A stretch of 64,000 nt of DNA from Apostichopus japonicus (GCF_037975245.1 NC_092569.1:10976501-11040500), one strand, 5' to 3'; positions 52,219 to 64,000 are shown, counted from the first letter of the stretch. Notes: generated from the sequence alone by a model not told the origin. Program-made: numbers and translations.

Positions 52219-52829
52219 AACATATATATATATATAGATAAAAATATAAAAAAATATTAAATATTAAATATAAATTTGTGGATGTGTTGACGTATTCAAA
52301 TTAAATGTATAATAGTTTTAAAAGAACAGTTGATTTTGCTAATTCAGCGAAAGAAAATAGAAGTGAAGCCTCCATCTGAGTGTTTCGTTAAATAACTATT
52401 TCAATTAACTGATAGTTAACCTACATCACCAATTAAAACACTTTACTATTTCTAATTTTTATCATTTGATAATTGAAAAGCTGAGATGCCAAATTTCGAA
52501 AATCGTGAAATTATTGAATACCTTCTCCAAAAATTGTAAACTGTATTTCAGTATCAGTTATGGTAAATGCAACTTGGTGTTACAAACATTGCAGTGATAA
52601 TAAATGCACAGTGTTATATTCAATGTTGAAAGTTCACCCAAGATGATCTTTGTTGTAAAAAAATAACGGAGTTGTAAATCTTTGTATGCAGTCCATAGCC
52701 TAAAGACATCTCACCCAACCAGACCATTTTTTTTTTGGAGAAACTTACCGTTATGAATGCAAAGACATTCCATCCCATCAACAATGTGAAAAAGTTGACA
52801 CAGAAAAGTTCCCTTCTTTGGTACTCCAT
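44546..52829 (-). CDS. Secreted two-headed fibrinogen-related protein with insertion in FReD2, unit B minus gene
   Basis: Exons in transcript order: 52829-52749, 50112-50082, 49536-49364, 48787-48523, 48093-47885, 47548-47231, 46387-46126, 44847-44546. They sum to 1,641 nt, giving 546 residues. It is the close copy of the unit A minus gene: exon 6 is identical and exon 7 differs by a synonymous change. Visible differences are the start of exon 1 (MEY instead of MEN), NPKD for YPKD and SGGW for SDGW in exon 3, and several changes inside the FReD2 insertion (PHR for PRR, NDN for NDT, YFR for YYR). The last codon differs so that the protein ends RPV. The extra cysteines around the FReD2 calcium loop are kept, which argues that the insertion is functional rather than decay. 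Secreted protein, same domain order as its neighbours; converges with the plus gene ending at 40473. Confidence 0.9.
46510..46775 (+). repeat. Dispersed repeat R2, unit B copy 2, intronic
   Basis: Tandem-unit counterpart of 14,640-14,905. Confidence 0.7.
52175..52250. repeat. AT microsatellite, unit B
   Basis: Shorter counterpart of the 20,320-20,640 tract, without SINE sequence. About 300 bp of sequence unique to unit B follows. Confidence 0.9.
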
Positions 52830-52965
52830 CTTGCGAGCCCTGTGCTTTACGAATAATACCTGAGATTATCTTCAGGAATTATCTTCGCCGTTTCACCTCA
52901 AATGCGGAAATTCTCGAAAAGTAAGTACCGAAGAAGCTTGTGGAAACTTTGAAAGGTTTTTATCG
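52830..52965 (-). promoter_or_regulatory. Candidate promoter of the unit B minus gene
   Basis: Same arrangement as in unit A: TATA-like element at 52957-52963 and kB-like site at 52906-52915. Confidence 0.35.
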
Positions 52966-53161
52966 TATTACGTGACGTTTGCGACTACTAGACCATCCCA
53001 TCTTCACAAGTCCCTTCTAGTCTTCCGTTAGAATGTATGTAAATAGAAGCTATGAAATGTCTCGGAGTGACATGATTGGGTGTGACAGCGTTCTAATGCG
53101 CAAGTCTGCAAGCGGCTGATGTAATTTTAAACGAGGAAGTAAATGAAGATGTAAATGAATG

Positions 53162-53430
53162 AGTCTAGTATGACATCCTATTACATTACGATATATTGTG
53201 TATTGATAAAATGACTGGCGGATGATGATGGACGGTAAGTCTAGTATTGCATCCTATAGTATAGACAATGCATTGTATATTTATGAAGTATGGCCGACGA
53301 ATGAGAACGGACGATAAATCTAGTAAGACATCTTTATAGTATATATAGACGATAACATACATAAGTATAATATGACTGACGGAGGAGGATGGACGTTAAA
53401 TCAAGTAAGACATCCTATAGTATCGACGAT
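53162..53430 (+). repeat. Tandem repeat carrying fibrinogen exon-end relics, unit B
   Basis: Three exon-end relics at 53211-53234, 53289-53312 and 53372-53395, one more than in unit A. The last is identical to the exon end at 6541-6564 but has GTTAA instead of GTAAG. Confidence 0.75.
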
Positions 53431-53994
53431 ATTGGGTGTTGGGGATATAAGGGTTTCCCCTTGTGTACTTTTTGACCATTTTGTCGCGATTGCTATCCAA
53501 ATTATGATGAAGCTATGATGATAGCAAATCCTACTTAGTCCCGATAATCTCGCAGGACAGACTATGATTGTACGTACATACAACACTTTCTGAAGGTGTT
53601 GGTTGATTTCAAAACCAACTAGTGTTTTTGAGACACTCGTTGACTTTTCGCCAACAAAAGCGTCAATTTCTGTTATATCGTTTTATGCATACTCGCAGCA
53701 GGTATATCCGACTGTGTACATTGTCATCGGCTTTGATACAGGGGTGGGACGAATCCCTGGGAGCTGCAGCATTTCAGATAGTTCTTGCCCTTTCGGCGAG
53801 CGAAAAAAACTCATTATTTATACATGTCAGTAAGAGGAAATCAAGTTGTCTTGAATAACAAGTAACAACCATCTGTTCCATTTTAAGATATGTCTTTATC
53901 CCTCATAGCAAATTTGAAGCACACTAAACGAATTTTCTAAAAAGGAATTATTCCTTCATCTTTGTTCTTGCTTTCCTTCCTTTTTGTTTGGCAG

Positions 53995-54158
53995 ATGTAT
54001 GAGCTGCAAGAAAAACTCCGTGTGGACCTTACCCCGTCCTCCTCTTGTTCTCACCCCTCTTGTGCTGTGCTGAATGGAAACTGCCTCCTTCATCAAATGA
54101 GTGTGAAGTTAACGGCCGCACTTGAACATGTTTCGAATCGATATTCGGTGGAGGATGA
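53995..54158 (+). other. Possible orphan exon in unit-B-specific DNA
   Basis: A strong polypyrimidine-CAG acceptor precedes 53995, a GTAAGA donor follows 54158, and the 164-bp interval is open and less AT-rich than its surroundings. The encoded peptide starts MYELQEKL and is rich in serine and cysteine in its middle; I do not recognise it. No partner exons found. It lies in a ~525-bp block missing from unit A. Confidence 0.25.
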
Positions 54159-55401
54159 GTAAGAGGTGGAGAAGTCAGATGGAATTGTTAGTCTCATTGT
54201 AAGATAAATTGAAAAAAGTCATACTCACTCGCTCAACTATATCATAGCTGTATTCTTCCCCACAACCATCTTCACCCAGCTTCCACACCAGCCAATGAAA
54301 AAAAAAAACATCTCATTTAAAGATTCTGGTGGGGAAGTCTCAGTTTGTTTTAATCCTTCCCACTCATTAATATGCATAATCTCCATAAGTATAAACAATG
54401 TCATCCACCTACTCATTGGGTACAATATCACTGTACCTAAAATTGTTACAATATCCGAAGTAAACATCTTGTGTGTGCTCCGGTCATTTAGGGGCCGTTT
54501 CAATTTGGATATTACCTGGTATGTCTGTGAAAACCAATTGTAAATTTCCACTTGAATGTTATCGGAAATACTACCAAATATGCAAGAATGTAAGCGTTCC
54601 CTCATTAGTAAAAGTTCAAAAATATATTTGTTTTGTCACTCTAAAAGTACATATTCAGACTGAGATATTAAATTGTCTATTTTATAACCCACAATGACAG
54701 GGACTTATTTGGAGGATCAGAGTAGCTCTAACAGAGTCCTTTTGAAAGCCTTATAGCATGCTAAATTTTGGGGGCCGATACGGATGTCTTTGGACACTGT
54801 GAAAGAAACTACCTGGCAAGGTAATTTGTTGCATAGTATGGAAATGTTTACTCTGTTAGTAATACAGATAAAGAGTTTGTGCATTTAAAATTACTATTGA
54901 CTTAACTTTTGGGCAGGTTTTGCTGTAGCATTAACTTAACTATCAATTTGAGTAGTCGTAGGGTTTTTATACTTACTACTAGCTTCAGAGAATTCAAACG
55001 ATACATCAACCATAAGGAAGAGGCAAATGAGTCGAATGCTTCTTTCCACGTTGAGCGGTGTATCAGTAAACAGTATCTATTTTCAGGTTACCCTCTTCAC
55101 ACTTACGACAACGATGACTAGACCTACCAAACTGCAGCAGCAAATGTGTACTTGAAGCTACAGCTTATGCGCATGATCAATATGATGAAAGCTTACCAAA
55201 TGTATATGTAATACGTGAACCATCTTATTATCACATTTAGGCATACATTAATAGATGTTTGCTTTAGAGAGATAGTTGCCAGCGGGGATGTGTATACTAA
55301 TGGAGATTTTTTAAACGTTGGAACATTGATGAGCAAGTCTTGCTAAATGCGTAACCGATTTGAACGTTATGAAAGTATGACGTGACTGACGATTCGAAAT
55401 G

Positions 55402-56237
55402 CTATTTAAAAATTATTAAGGTAATAATATATACCTGGGTTCGGCTTTATTGGTCGAACTCTTAAGTACCTATACATCTGAGAAAGTATTTTAGGTAAGT
55501 TTTTTGCCTATTCTTCTCAATTTTTCTTGTGTGAGGTGCGAGGTGTAACCGGTCAGTTTTGTAGAGAAAACAGTACTAATGAACTTTCGGTTTTACTTTG
55601 TTTTGTTTCTCATATTTGTTTGGTATTTTCTATTTATATCAGCGTGATTTCAAGGCTTCAAGATTTACTCTAAACTTACCTCTACAATTTTTATCTACTT
55701 CAAGTCTTTGCATTTTACGTTGTCTCTTTCTTTGTTGCGAATGTCTGATTGAAACCAGAACGCCGAATTGCTAAATAAAGAAATCGCATAAATAACGAAA
55801 CCAAAACTAAATGTCTGTTCTATTTAAAAATTATTAAGGTAATAATATATACCTGGGTTCGGCTTTATTGGTCGAACTTTTAAGCACCTATACATCTGAG
55901 AAAGTATTTTAGGTAAATTTTTTGCCTGTTCTTCTCAATTTTTCTTGTGTGAGGTGTGAGGTGTAACCGGTCAGTTTTGTAGAGAAAACAGTACTAATGA
56001 ACTTTCGGTTTTACTTTGTTTTGTTTCTCATATTTGTTTGGTATTTTCTATTTATATCAGCGTGATTTCAAGGCTTCAAGATTTACTCTAAACTTATCTC
56101 TACAATTTTTATCTACTTCAAGTCTTTGCATTTTACATTGTCTCTTTCTTTGTTGCGAATGTCTGATTGAAACCAGAACGCCGAATTGCTAAATAAAGAA
56201 ATCACATAAATAACGAAACCAAAACTAAATGTCTGTT
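55402..56237 (+). repeat. 418-bp direct tandem duplication, unit B only
   Basis: The segment starting CTATTTAAAAATTATTAAGG at 55402 recurs at 55820 almost unchanged. Unit A has one copy (about 27,380-27,800). Confidence 0.93.
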
Positions 56238-56394
56238 CTTGGTCTTAACTTAAATAGCAGAATTTAATTCCAGTGACATATGCTCTGTAAAGAACTATAA
56301 CAAGTTTGTACATTTGAACAATGAACAAGTTAGACATATAACGTAAAATGATGGGTTTATTCTATCTATATCGTTTTCCTTTGTCTCCAACTAT

Positions 56395-56520
56395 CCCCCC
56401 CCCCTCAACCCACACACACAAACGCTTACCCCTCGCATACTCCACACACTCTCTCGAGCGATCTCACACACACGTCCACGCTTACCTCTCGCCTACTCCA
56501 CACACGCAAAAATCCACAGT
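56395..56520. repeat. C-run and CA-rich microsatellite, unit B
   Basis: Same type and position relative to R1 as 27,963-28,080. Confidence 0.85.
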
Positions 56521-56529
56521 TATGTTATA

Positions 56530-57285
56530 ATATGAAGGTCTGAAGTGATATCAGTCTTCCGTCTTTAAGTTATTACATTTACCATTCGATACACCGATAA
56601 CACTAAACAGAATATTACGGGAACCTTCATGTTATTCAAGGCTTAGAGTTATCAATATTTATGTCTCTGAAATTTGTTTACTTGTTTTTGTCTCTTCGTA
56701 CCTATATTCTGTCAATGACATCTCACTCACAAATGGCGAATTGTTTCCTGTTTAGCCTATATAACGAACATTTGTACACTTTACGTGGTATAAAAGGCTG
56801 AGCTTTTATAGTACAAATATATAGGTTTTAAATACATCCCAGTGAAGTTTTCATTCTCTTGTTTGAAAATGAGGCAAATTTTGCTGATTAACGATAATTG
56901 GAATGCACTTGTTAGCAGGTTGTTTCTGAATTTGCTGAATGGATACTTAAACAGAAGATATTATTAGCTGTCATTGACAATTCAATGTTAACGTTAAGGG
57001 TTTGTTCTTCATATTGAATCAACGAATCACAACTGGTACTATTATTTCCTCATGAATATTTGAATGATTGCCAAAGTGTCTATGCCTCATCGCTAGAGGC
57101 AAGGTGCCGAATAAGGGGCAGTGCAGCATATTCATATGTATTTCGTTCTCTCGTAGAGATTTCAAAGCACAAAAATCCATATCAGAAAGGGGAATTATGG
57201 ACCTATTCTGCTACATTCATTTACAATGCCGCAAGAAATCGATACTCATTTCCAGGTTTGTATTGAATTCGACGGCACTGTCGTC
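56530..57285 (+). repeat. Dispersed repeat R1, near-full copy, unit B
   Basis: Extends further than its unit A counterpart at 28,100, with an internal gap relative to the 10,746 copy. It is preceded by a CA-rich microsatellite. Confidence 0.72.
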
Positions 57286-57487
57286 CTTAATCTGGATCTA
57301 ACCTCTATGCACCCTGATTAAACTTCATAAGGGATCCTTACCACCCTATATCTGACTTTTTTTCTGAACATAATCCATGTTGTGTCGGTATAACAGTTCA
57401 TATTTGAGAGACTGACTTCGGTCAGCTTGCGGCTTTGATAAGCCAATTAGGCTTCTTCGCGAGTTCCTGCTTGCAGGAGGATCTAAT

Positions 57488-57488
57488 A

Positions 57489-57519
<31 letters not shown>
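57488..57519. repeat. (CATA)n tetranucleotide microsatellite
   Basis: Eight uninterrupted CATA/TACA units in sequence unique to unit B. Confidence 0.95.
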
Positions 57520-58589
57520 TCCGCTGTTTGGCTGTTCAAGCAAAACGATAAAGCTCCCTTCTTGTAATGATCTTCTAGCCATACTATTCTGTAACAGTGC
57601 CCCTGTTCATTCTATACCTACCCTTATATTTGATGCCGACTGTGATATGGGGTGTGGCAGGTTTGTAAGTTACTGGTAAGTGATACAAGCTACGTTATAT
57701 GAATTTTGAACTAAATGGATAGGAAGACCAGTATTGTGAACAGGATTTGGGTGTAACATAATCCTCACGTAGCTCTACCTACGACAATCTACTCCTCACT
57801 CTTCAACCCTTTACCTCATTACTAAACCCAACCCGTAGCCCTGTAACCTTAAACACCCTATTCTCTTACCTTAACCCCTAACGCTAGCTCTTATCGTTTA
57901 CATCATCAATTCATATTACATGTCGAATGTGTCTTCTATAGGCCATACCCTTGATTGTTGGTGCTTTTCAGAATTAAGAGATCTATTCCATTTACATTTA
58001 GATCTAAGCGCAACCCAGACCCACCAACACGAAAAACCAAGTGTGCGTTCCATCTCTCCTGAATTACCGATCAACAGATATGTAAGATTTTGACATTGAA
58101 ATAGGATACTGTATATTAACACGTATGATGACTTTCTGTTTGTTCTCGTGATGTGAATTTCACATCAACACTGGCGGATCCGTATAAGATAACATTGCCA
58201 ACAACTTAAAACTGTGGCGCTTATTATTGAATACATTTTATCAGTAGATTAAATTACAACTGGCTGTAATAACATCGATCTATATTATAGTTTATATCTA
58301 AATCATTCTATTAATTGATACAGACAAAATTCTCATCCTGAAAGACTATTAAACATCCAATCTTCAATATTAACTCGATGAAAGAACGAACAGACTAATC
58401 TGTGTGTATTTCTACCGACGTGAATAAGTGTTACTCTGCTACTGAAGTATATCATCAAGAGAATATGCAAAATGACGCGACGGCCAATATGTAATGTGCT
58501 TAATAGGCCTACCTGACAGCATCATTAGTGCCGATAAATTCTAAGCAACTAGCTCGTTTTTGTGATGATCTTAAATAGATTGATTTGTT

Positions 58590-58676
58590 TTCTTTTTCTT
58601 GAGACATCTCACGGGCCGCAAAAAAAATCATTGGCGGGCCGCATGTGGCCCGCGGGCAGTAGGTTGCCCACCCCTG
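58590..58676 (-). mobile_element. hAT-like transposon terminus (one end)
   Basis: Read on the minus strand from 58676 it begins CAGGGGTGGGCAACCTACTG and continues with GC-rich GCCCGCGGGCC-type sequence. That start is characteristic of a widespread group of hAT elements. It stands out sharply from the AT-rich surroundings. The 8 bp after it (ACTTAGAG) could be a target duplication, but I could not find the other end, so it is probably truncated. Confidence 0.6.
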
Positions 58677-59739
58677 ACTTAGAGGATTACGGACGCGTTT
58701 GCCAACCATAGCACCATCTTTACAACTGAATATAAAACTTGCAGATTCTTAGTTAATGAAGCCTGAAGATTGGGTCAATTTTTCTAAACCACTTCATTCA
58801 CCAAAGAACTAGAGTATTCATAAATTGCACTACAAATGCATAAAGTATTCTTATGATTAGTTAATCGCCCCAGTCTGTTTATACCACCATAGTCTACAAA
58901 GGTGTGAGTCATAGAGTTTAGCAGACGATTATCTCCAGTACTTGGTTCGATCATGTTCAAAGTGAGAGAGAACATAGCTCGCTCCATACTTCTTAACACA
59001 CCTCAGGGATCTATCATTTATACTCACAGAAGGTAAGGTTTCAAAGAAAGTCTCTGTATAGATTTATCTCCCGGTTAAGAGTCTGTTAAACGGGTACGCA
59101 TCGATTCACACTTGAAGAAGAAATGACTTTTACATACGGAAGGTTTTAAGTTCTTCTTGTGATCTAAATTTACTTTATTGGTTGAATAGGTTCTTTGTAA
59201 CACATGCAATTTAAATTCAATTGGTCCTAAGCAGGCAAATACAACTAACAATTCGACATAAACTATAAATTCAAATGACAAATATAATGTATCGAAAATG
59301 CTCAAGATGCCCAAAACTCTCATGATAACTACAACGATATAGACTACATTGATTCAAAAAGTTTCCTTCTTCAATAGTTTGTAATATACAGTCAAACGGA
59401 AAACTTTCTGACTATTACATTTATCGTGTTTTCAAGTCTTCAGGAGCAAATGAAGCATCATAGCTATTATATGTCAATAAGTTATTATTTTCACATTACG
59501 TTACTCTACTTACACAAAATAAATTAAAAGATATCTTAAAAGACAATCATTACAAATTTGTTGATTCTACCTGTTAATTAATATATTAATTATACTATGC
59601 AGTAACCCCATGAACCATTGTCAATGAAAGCCTACAAATAGACAACGCCATAATTTCATCATATTTACATCCGTGTTGAAAACTCTACTGATGTGGATAA
59701 GTGACGTTTATCATCAAAGACATAATTTTGAAGGGTACT

Positions 59740-59937
59740 TTATCAGTATAATATGACAATTAACACGATGGGCACCATTGGTTATGTCCAGCTGCTTGGC
59801 CAGTCTCCTCTACTGTAGGCTACAGTTTAATTTAGGTGGCTCAGTTTTTTGTAGCTTCACCTTAGAGGAAATCATTATCAACGTTTACATCAGAAGAGAG
59901 AAGGTCACCGAACACTCCAATTCTCTCCATTATCAAG
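59740..59937 (+). promoter_or_regulatory. Candidate promoter / 5' UTR of the fifth gene
   Basis: Conserved counterpart of 29,640-29,837, TATAATAT at 59747-59754. Confidence 0.3.
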
Positions 59938-60006
59938 ATGATCAGCAAATTGTGCAAAGTTTTTCTTTTCTTTTGGACAACAGGCTGTCTCTTTTCACAA
60001 CGAGTG
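59938..60006 (+). CDS. Exon 1 (signal peptide) of a fifth fibrinogen-related plus gene, rest beyond the window
   Basis: This exon encodes 23 residues and ends in GTG before a GTGAGT donor, as at 29838-29915. It is nearly identical to that exon except for a 9-nt in-frame difference that shortens the hydrophobic core. If spacing is as in unit B, exon 2 would lie about 5.5 kb downstream, past the window end. Calling it a gene start is an inference from the tandem structure. Confidence 0.75.
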
Positions 60007-60928
60007 GTGAGTTTTAGAACTTTGATATTTTGATACTTTCTTATTACCTCTCCAATTATTTAATTCAATTAGCTTGATGTGTTATTTAGCTGCAGTTAAC
60101 TTTTTAAGCTTCGGTCACCTCGGTAGAGTAAACCAATTTATGTAAGTAACTTTTTCCCTTTCCAGCAGTAAAAGTGATGTTTGTTGTAATTAAAACTTCT
60201 TAGGTTTTAAAAGTTGTAATTATTAATCCATACACTGGATAATAATTTGAGCAAAATTATTCAGGCTCATACATTTGATTTTAAATGCAATATTACCATG
60301 GTGAAAAACTATGAAACTAGAAAAAAATACAAATAATTAATTACATTTTTCAACAGTTTATTATCAGTTTAAGGCAAATATGTCATTGATATTATATTTA
60401 TATATTTTATTGACTCCTCTAGATCAAAGTCAAACACTTTCATTTTATAGAAATTAATAGTGAATATTCTTCTCATCCTTGTGTAAGAATCAATATCAAC
60501 TGTTAAAGAATGTGAGTTTCAAAGATTGGAACGTTTATGTTTGTTTTTTGGCATAACTGAACACAGCAAAACTCATTTCCGTTCGAGTGTGAATTTCAAA
60601 ATATTATTAATACATCGCTTCGAAATAATAAGTGTAATTTAACAACTCTCAACAAGATTTCAGTGATTGAATATTATTACATTTAAAGAGCGATTGACGA
60701 ATACTCAAACAAAAAATTTAATTTTACAGTTGAAGTATAGTAGTTTCCCAAATTTATGAAAATGAAAGTAAAAATCTACATAAAGTGACAATTTTTCATA
60801 ATTGTGCCAGTTTAAATACCTCGAAATAACGGGTTAAAGGATAAGCTACCAATACGTAGTATTAATCAAATTATCAATCGATTCATTCAAATCTGAAATA
60901 CGTTTATGAAACGATAATTTGTTTTAAT

Positions 60929-62335
60929 AAAATATGCTGCCTTTTAAGATAACAATAAAAAAAGTCGGAAAAGTCAAACAAGAACAACTTATTTTGCACT
61001 AACAAGTAGTTTGTTTACAATGTTACCAAAGTATTTAATTTCCTTGTTACCGAATATTATATGTTGGCGTCTTTATTCAATTTGTTTTCAAGTTTACAAA
61101 ACTGCCTTTCAATAAATCGTGTTTTATCTCCAAACTGTAAAACATCCTAGTCGATAGTAATTTTGCCGTAATGTTTAGCGTTCAAGCATATTTAAAAGAG
61201 AATGAACAAAAAAAAAAAACAGTTATATGAAAAGCGTCTAACAAACTTATTGAAAATAGCAAGCTATTGCATCTCCAATATATAACAGTGGTATTCACAC
61301 AAACTATTTTAAATGTTTTATTTAATATCATTTACGATTGTGGAGCTAAGCAAAATAATCATATGTTAAATTATATCACTGACTCAAACTGTAATCTCTA
61401 TTTTACTTAAATTTAATTAGTATACGCTTTCAGCCATTTAATTTTATTAACAACTTTCAGTTCTAAATAATATGCCAATGATCAAAAGTTATTACATCTC
61501 ATCATCTTACTATTGTGTTTCTTACCTCTTGCTTCTCTTTCAAAACTTTCGAAACATGGAAACCTTTAAAGCCACATTAAATTAGTGACGTTATACCTAG
61601 ATCTGCTAGTTAAAGTGTGATATACCTGCGTCAATTCATTCAAATATGAAGAACGATTATATAACTAGATTTTCTTTTAATGAAATATGCTGCCTTCTAA
61701 GATTACAATTGAAAAAAAGTCAAACAAGGAACAATGTATCTGTGCATTTACAATGTTATTATTGAGAATATTTTCAATTGCATTAATTTCCGTGTTACCA
61801 AATCGTATATGTGTAGCGTCTTTATTATCAATTTGTTCTTCTTCAAGTTTACAAAACTGACTTTTATTAAATCTTGTTTCATCTCCAAACTGTATTATGT
61901 CACTCTCTTTCTAAATTTATTCGTTTAAACGATAAATCGTAAAATAATATTTTGGCGAAACAACCTAGTCGATTAAAGTAATTTTGCCGTCATGTTTAGC
62001 GCTTACTAAAAATTTATTCAAGCATATTTAAAAGAGAATAAAAAAATGAAAAGTTTATAGTAAAGCGTCAAACAAATGATTTGAAAATAGTTCATAGTGT
62101 TATTCACACAACGTTTTTAAATGTGTTATTTAATATATTTTCCGATCGTAGAGCTTAGCAAAATAATCATATGTTAAATTACATCCTGACTCAAGCTGTA
62201 TTTCTTCATAAATTTAATTAGTATATATACGCTTTAAGCCATTTAATTTAGTAACAACTTCCAGTTCTAAATAATATGCCAATGATCAAAAGCTATCACC
62301 TATCATCACCTACTATTATGTTTCTTACCTCTTTC
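60929..62335 (+). repeat. Nested tandem duplication R3, unit B copy
   Basis: Two copies beginning near 60,930 and 61,683, so the nested duplication predates the large one. Period differs (about 750 bp) because of indels. Confidence 0.82.
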
Positions 62336-62439
62336 TAAACTTTCTATATCGGAATAAAAAGTTAACTTTGTCTCCGTTTCTTTATATCAAAATTTAATTG
62401 AAAGCAGTTTCTTGTTTTTAAAAAGTAAAGCAATCCAAT

Positions 62440-64000
62440 TTTGATATCTCTTCTGGAAACCTGGATTTGGGATTATGTGATTCATACAGAACAAACACTT
62501 TATCTCCACATCTCCAGTTACTTTTGTAATAAAATGTGAATATAATCTCTACTTGCTGGGATCAATAGTTTAGGTAAAAGTGTTTTTAAATGGTTAAAGG
62601 AATAAACAATCCAGTCGCAAACAACATTTTGCAAGGACTAGAAAAGCATGTTGAAAAAATAAACGGCATCTATCATATTCGTGCATTGTCCAAAGTAGTG
62701 ACAAATATTCTAAAGGGGTTTTGTCTGATCATTTTCAGCTGTTATCTGTCGTAAATGTTGAAAAATTGCAAATCATAATTTCTAATACACATCTAGAAAA
62801 AAGACCTGTTTCGTTAATTTGAATTCATACTTTCGGTTGCTTATTTCGACGTCTATTCACTAATGTTTCACAATCATGAATTATGAATAGTATCGCTCTG
62901 TAAAGATATGATTCGTAAATGATAACAATGTTACGGACACATGTAACGTTAAATGATACATTGAGAAAACCATTAGCATTTTCTCTTCATTGCTATTTTA
63001 TAAGACGTAAGCGTTTTTTCAGTAGTTAAAAAAAATAGACAAAATGCGGTTTGCCTTTAGTCATATGACATACACCGTCTCCAGTATATATCTTTTAATT
63101 TGTCTTGATCTTTTATTATTTTAATCATTATTGAATGGGAACTTCAAATGATGCAGTTCTCTTCGACCAAAATATAGTCTTGTGTAAACAAAATGATTTA
63201 TCGATTCAAAGTAGGAAATAAACGCATTCAGAACTGTATTTGCTCTGTACCGTTAGAAGGGCATGGTAACGGATCCACGTGATATATAATATAAGTTTAT
63301 TTAAACCTTTCAATCGGTCGAAATACTACACAAGCAAATTCTGTTTCACATCTCATGTTTTCTTGCATAGGAGCTGACACTGTAGTTACTGTTGTACCAG
63401 TATCCATAAGTTTCACTTAAACTCAAATTTATTGAGATTTTGCTGTACGGTCGTAAGGAATTTGCTGATATATAACTATAAAGAGCATTTTATGCCAGAA
63501 ATTGTGAAGCTTACTTCAAGGACGAAAATATTTGACACTATATTAGTAAAAACCCCTTTTCCAAATTTGTGTATCCTTTTTTTTTTAATCATGAAATAAA
63601 TTCAAATTATTCAGTTTTCGCACTGCAGGAAATCGGTCGATGCTCATTTCATGGAACACATCATTTTTTTAACTTTATGCTATTGTTGGAAATGTCTGCT
63701 TGCACCGTATAACAATAAATCAAAATATCTGGTAGAATTTCGAACAGTCATTTTCCGACGTGTATTTTTTTTAATCGATCTTTTACAGAGTGAAATCATT
63801 CACAAGTCTGGAACAGAATCGGGATATTATAATAGTAAATTATAACTTAATATTAAAATATCAACATGAAAGCAGATATTTTGTTTGCAATGTATTTTAT
63901 ACCTCGTAACACAGAAAATTATCACCCAATTTTTAACAAGTCTCTGTTATAAAAATCTGCATAGGGAAATAGAGCCGATAGCTGTGTATGTTTTGCTATT
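62440..64000. repeat. Start of unit C of the tandem array
   Basis: Matches 1-1,500 and 32,000-33,600 along its full length. It shares with unit A short segments that unit B lacks. It would be intron 1 of the fifth gene. No coding sequence is visible. Confidence 0.88.

Larger units (their letters stand above)
52830..59937. other. Intergenic region between the unit B minus gene and the fifth gene (head to head)
   Basis: Contains the promoter area, exon-relic repeat, one possible orphan exon (53,995-54,158), the empty transposon site, a 418-bp tandem duplication, an R1 copy, a CATA microsatellite and a hAT-like terminus. About 57,290-58,560 is unique to unit B; apart from the microsatellite I see nothing recognisable in it. 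Confidence 0.7.
32000..62439. repeat. Tandem segmental duplication, unit B
   Basis: About 30.4 kb, collinear with unit A. Exons and many introns differ by only a few bases. Unit B lacks the transposon and the SINE of unit A. It has its own segments at about 52,270-52,580, 53,832-54,357, 55,820-56,237 and 57,290-58,680. The distal part (about 55,000-62,400) has diverged more than the gene-bearing part. Confidence 0.93.
60007..64000 (+). other. Intron 1 of the fifth gene, truncated by the window end
   Basis: Homologous to 29,916-33,900. It has about 210 bp at 60,510-60,730 that the unit A counterpart lacks, the R3 duplication, and the start of unit C. No exon seen. Confidence 0.7.

Noticed and set aside
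57740-57900. ACCCTAA-like stretches suggesting an internal telomere repeat
   Set aside because: Only scattered, degenerate CCCTA/ACCCT words with no regular period.

Overview
The window is AT-rich eukaryotic DNA from an animal. Genes are split into short exons with GT-AG introns, and microsatellites, a tRNA-derived SINE and DNA transposons are present. The gene family (secreted fibrinogen-related proteins with TIL and EGF-like modules) points to a marine invertebrate, most likely a deuterostome such as an echinoderm. That taxonomic guess is inference only.

The main structure is a tandem array of a ~30-32 kb segment. Unit A is 1-31,999, unit B 32,000-62,439, and the first ~1.6 kb of unit C is 62,440-64,000. 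Each unit carries two multi-exon genes that face each other tail to tail. Plus genes: 3,608-8,610 (unit A, first exon upstream of the window) and 29,838-40,473 (exon 1 lies at the end of unit A, the rest in unit B). Minus genes: 21,047-12,689 and 52,829-44,546. Exon 1 of a fifth gene is at 59,938-60,006. I joined all exons by hand. The complete models keep an open frame across eight exons with the same intron-phase pattern (0,1,0,1,0,0,1) and give proteins of 539, 547 and 546 residues.

All encode one unusual secreted architecture: signal peptide, short polar linker, a fibrinogen domain lacking its C-terminal third, a TIL-type cysteine module, a cysteine-rich/EGF-like segment, then a complete second fibrinogen domain. 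In the minus genes the second fibrinogen domain also has a ~20-residue insertion with extra cysteines in the part that normally binds calcium and ligand. A role in recognition, such as innate immunity, is plausible by family but not shown.

The space between genes holds repeats. A 4,308-bp DNA transposon (22,495-26,802) sits in unit A with a TA target duplication, and the exact empty site is in unit B. It has remnants of a C2H2-finger gene and a SAM-domain gene. Other repeats are a SINE with an AT tail, a hAT-like terminus, two dispersed repeat families, nested tandem duplications, and a small tandem repeat that carries copies of a fibrinogen exon end. I saw no rRNA, CRISPR or functional tRNA gene, and no other convincing protein gene.
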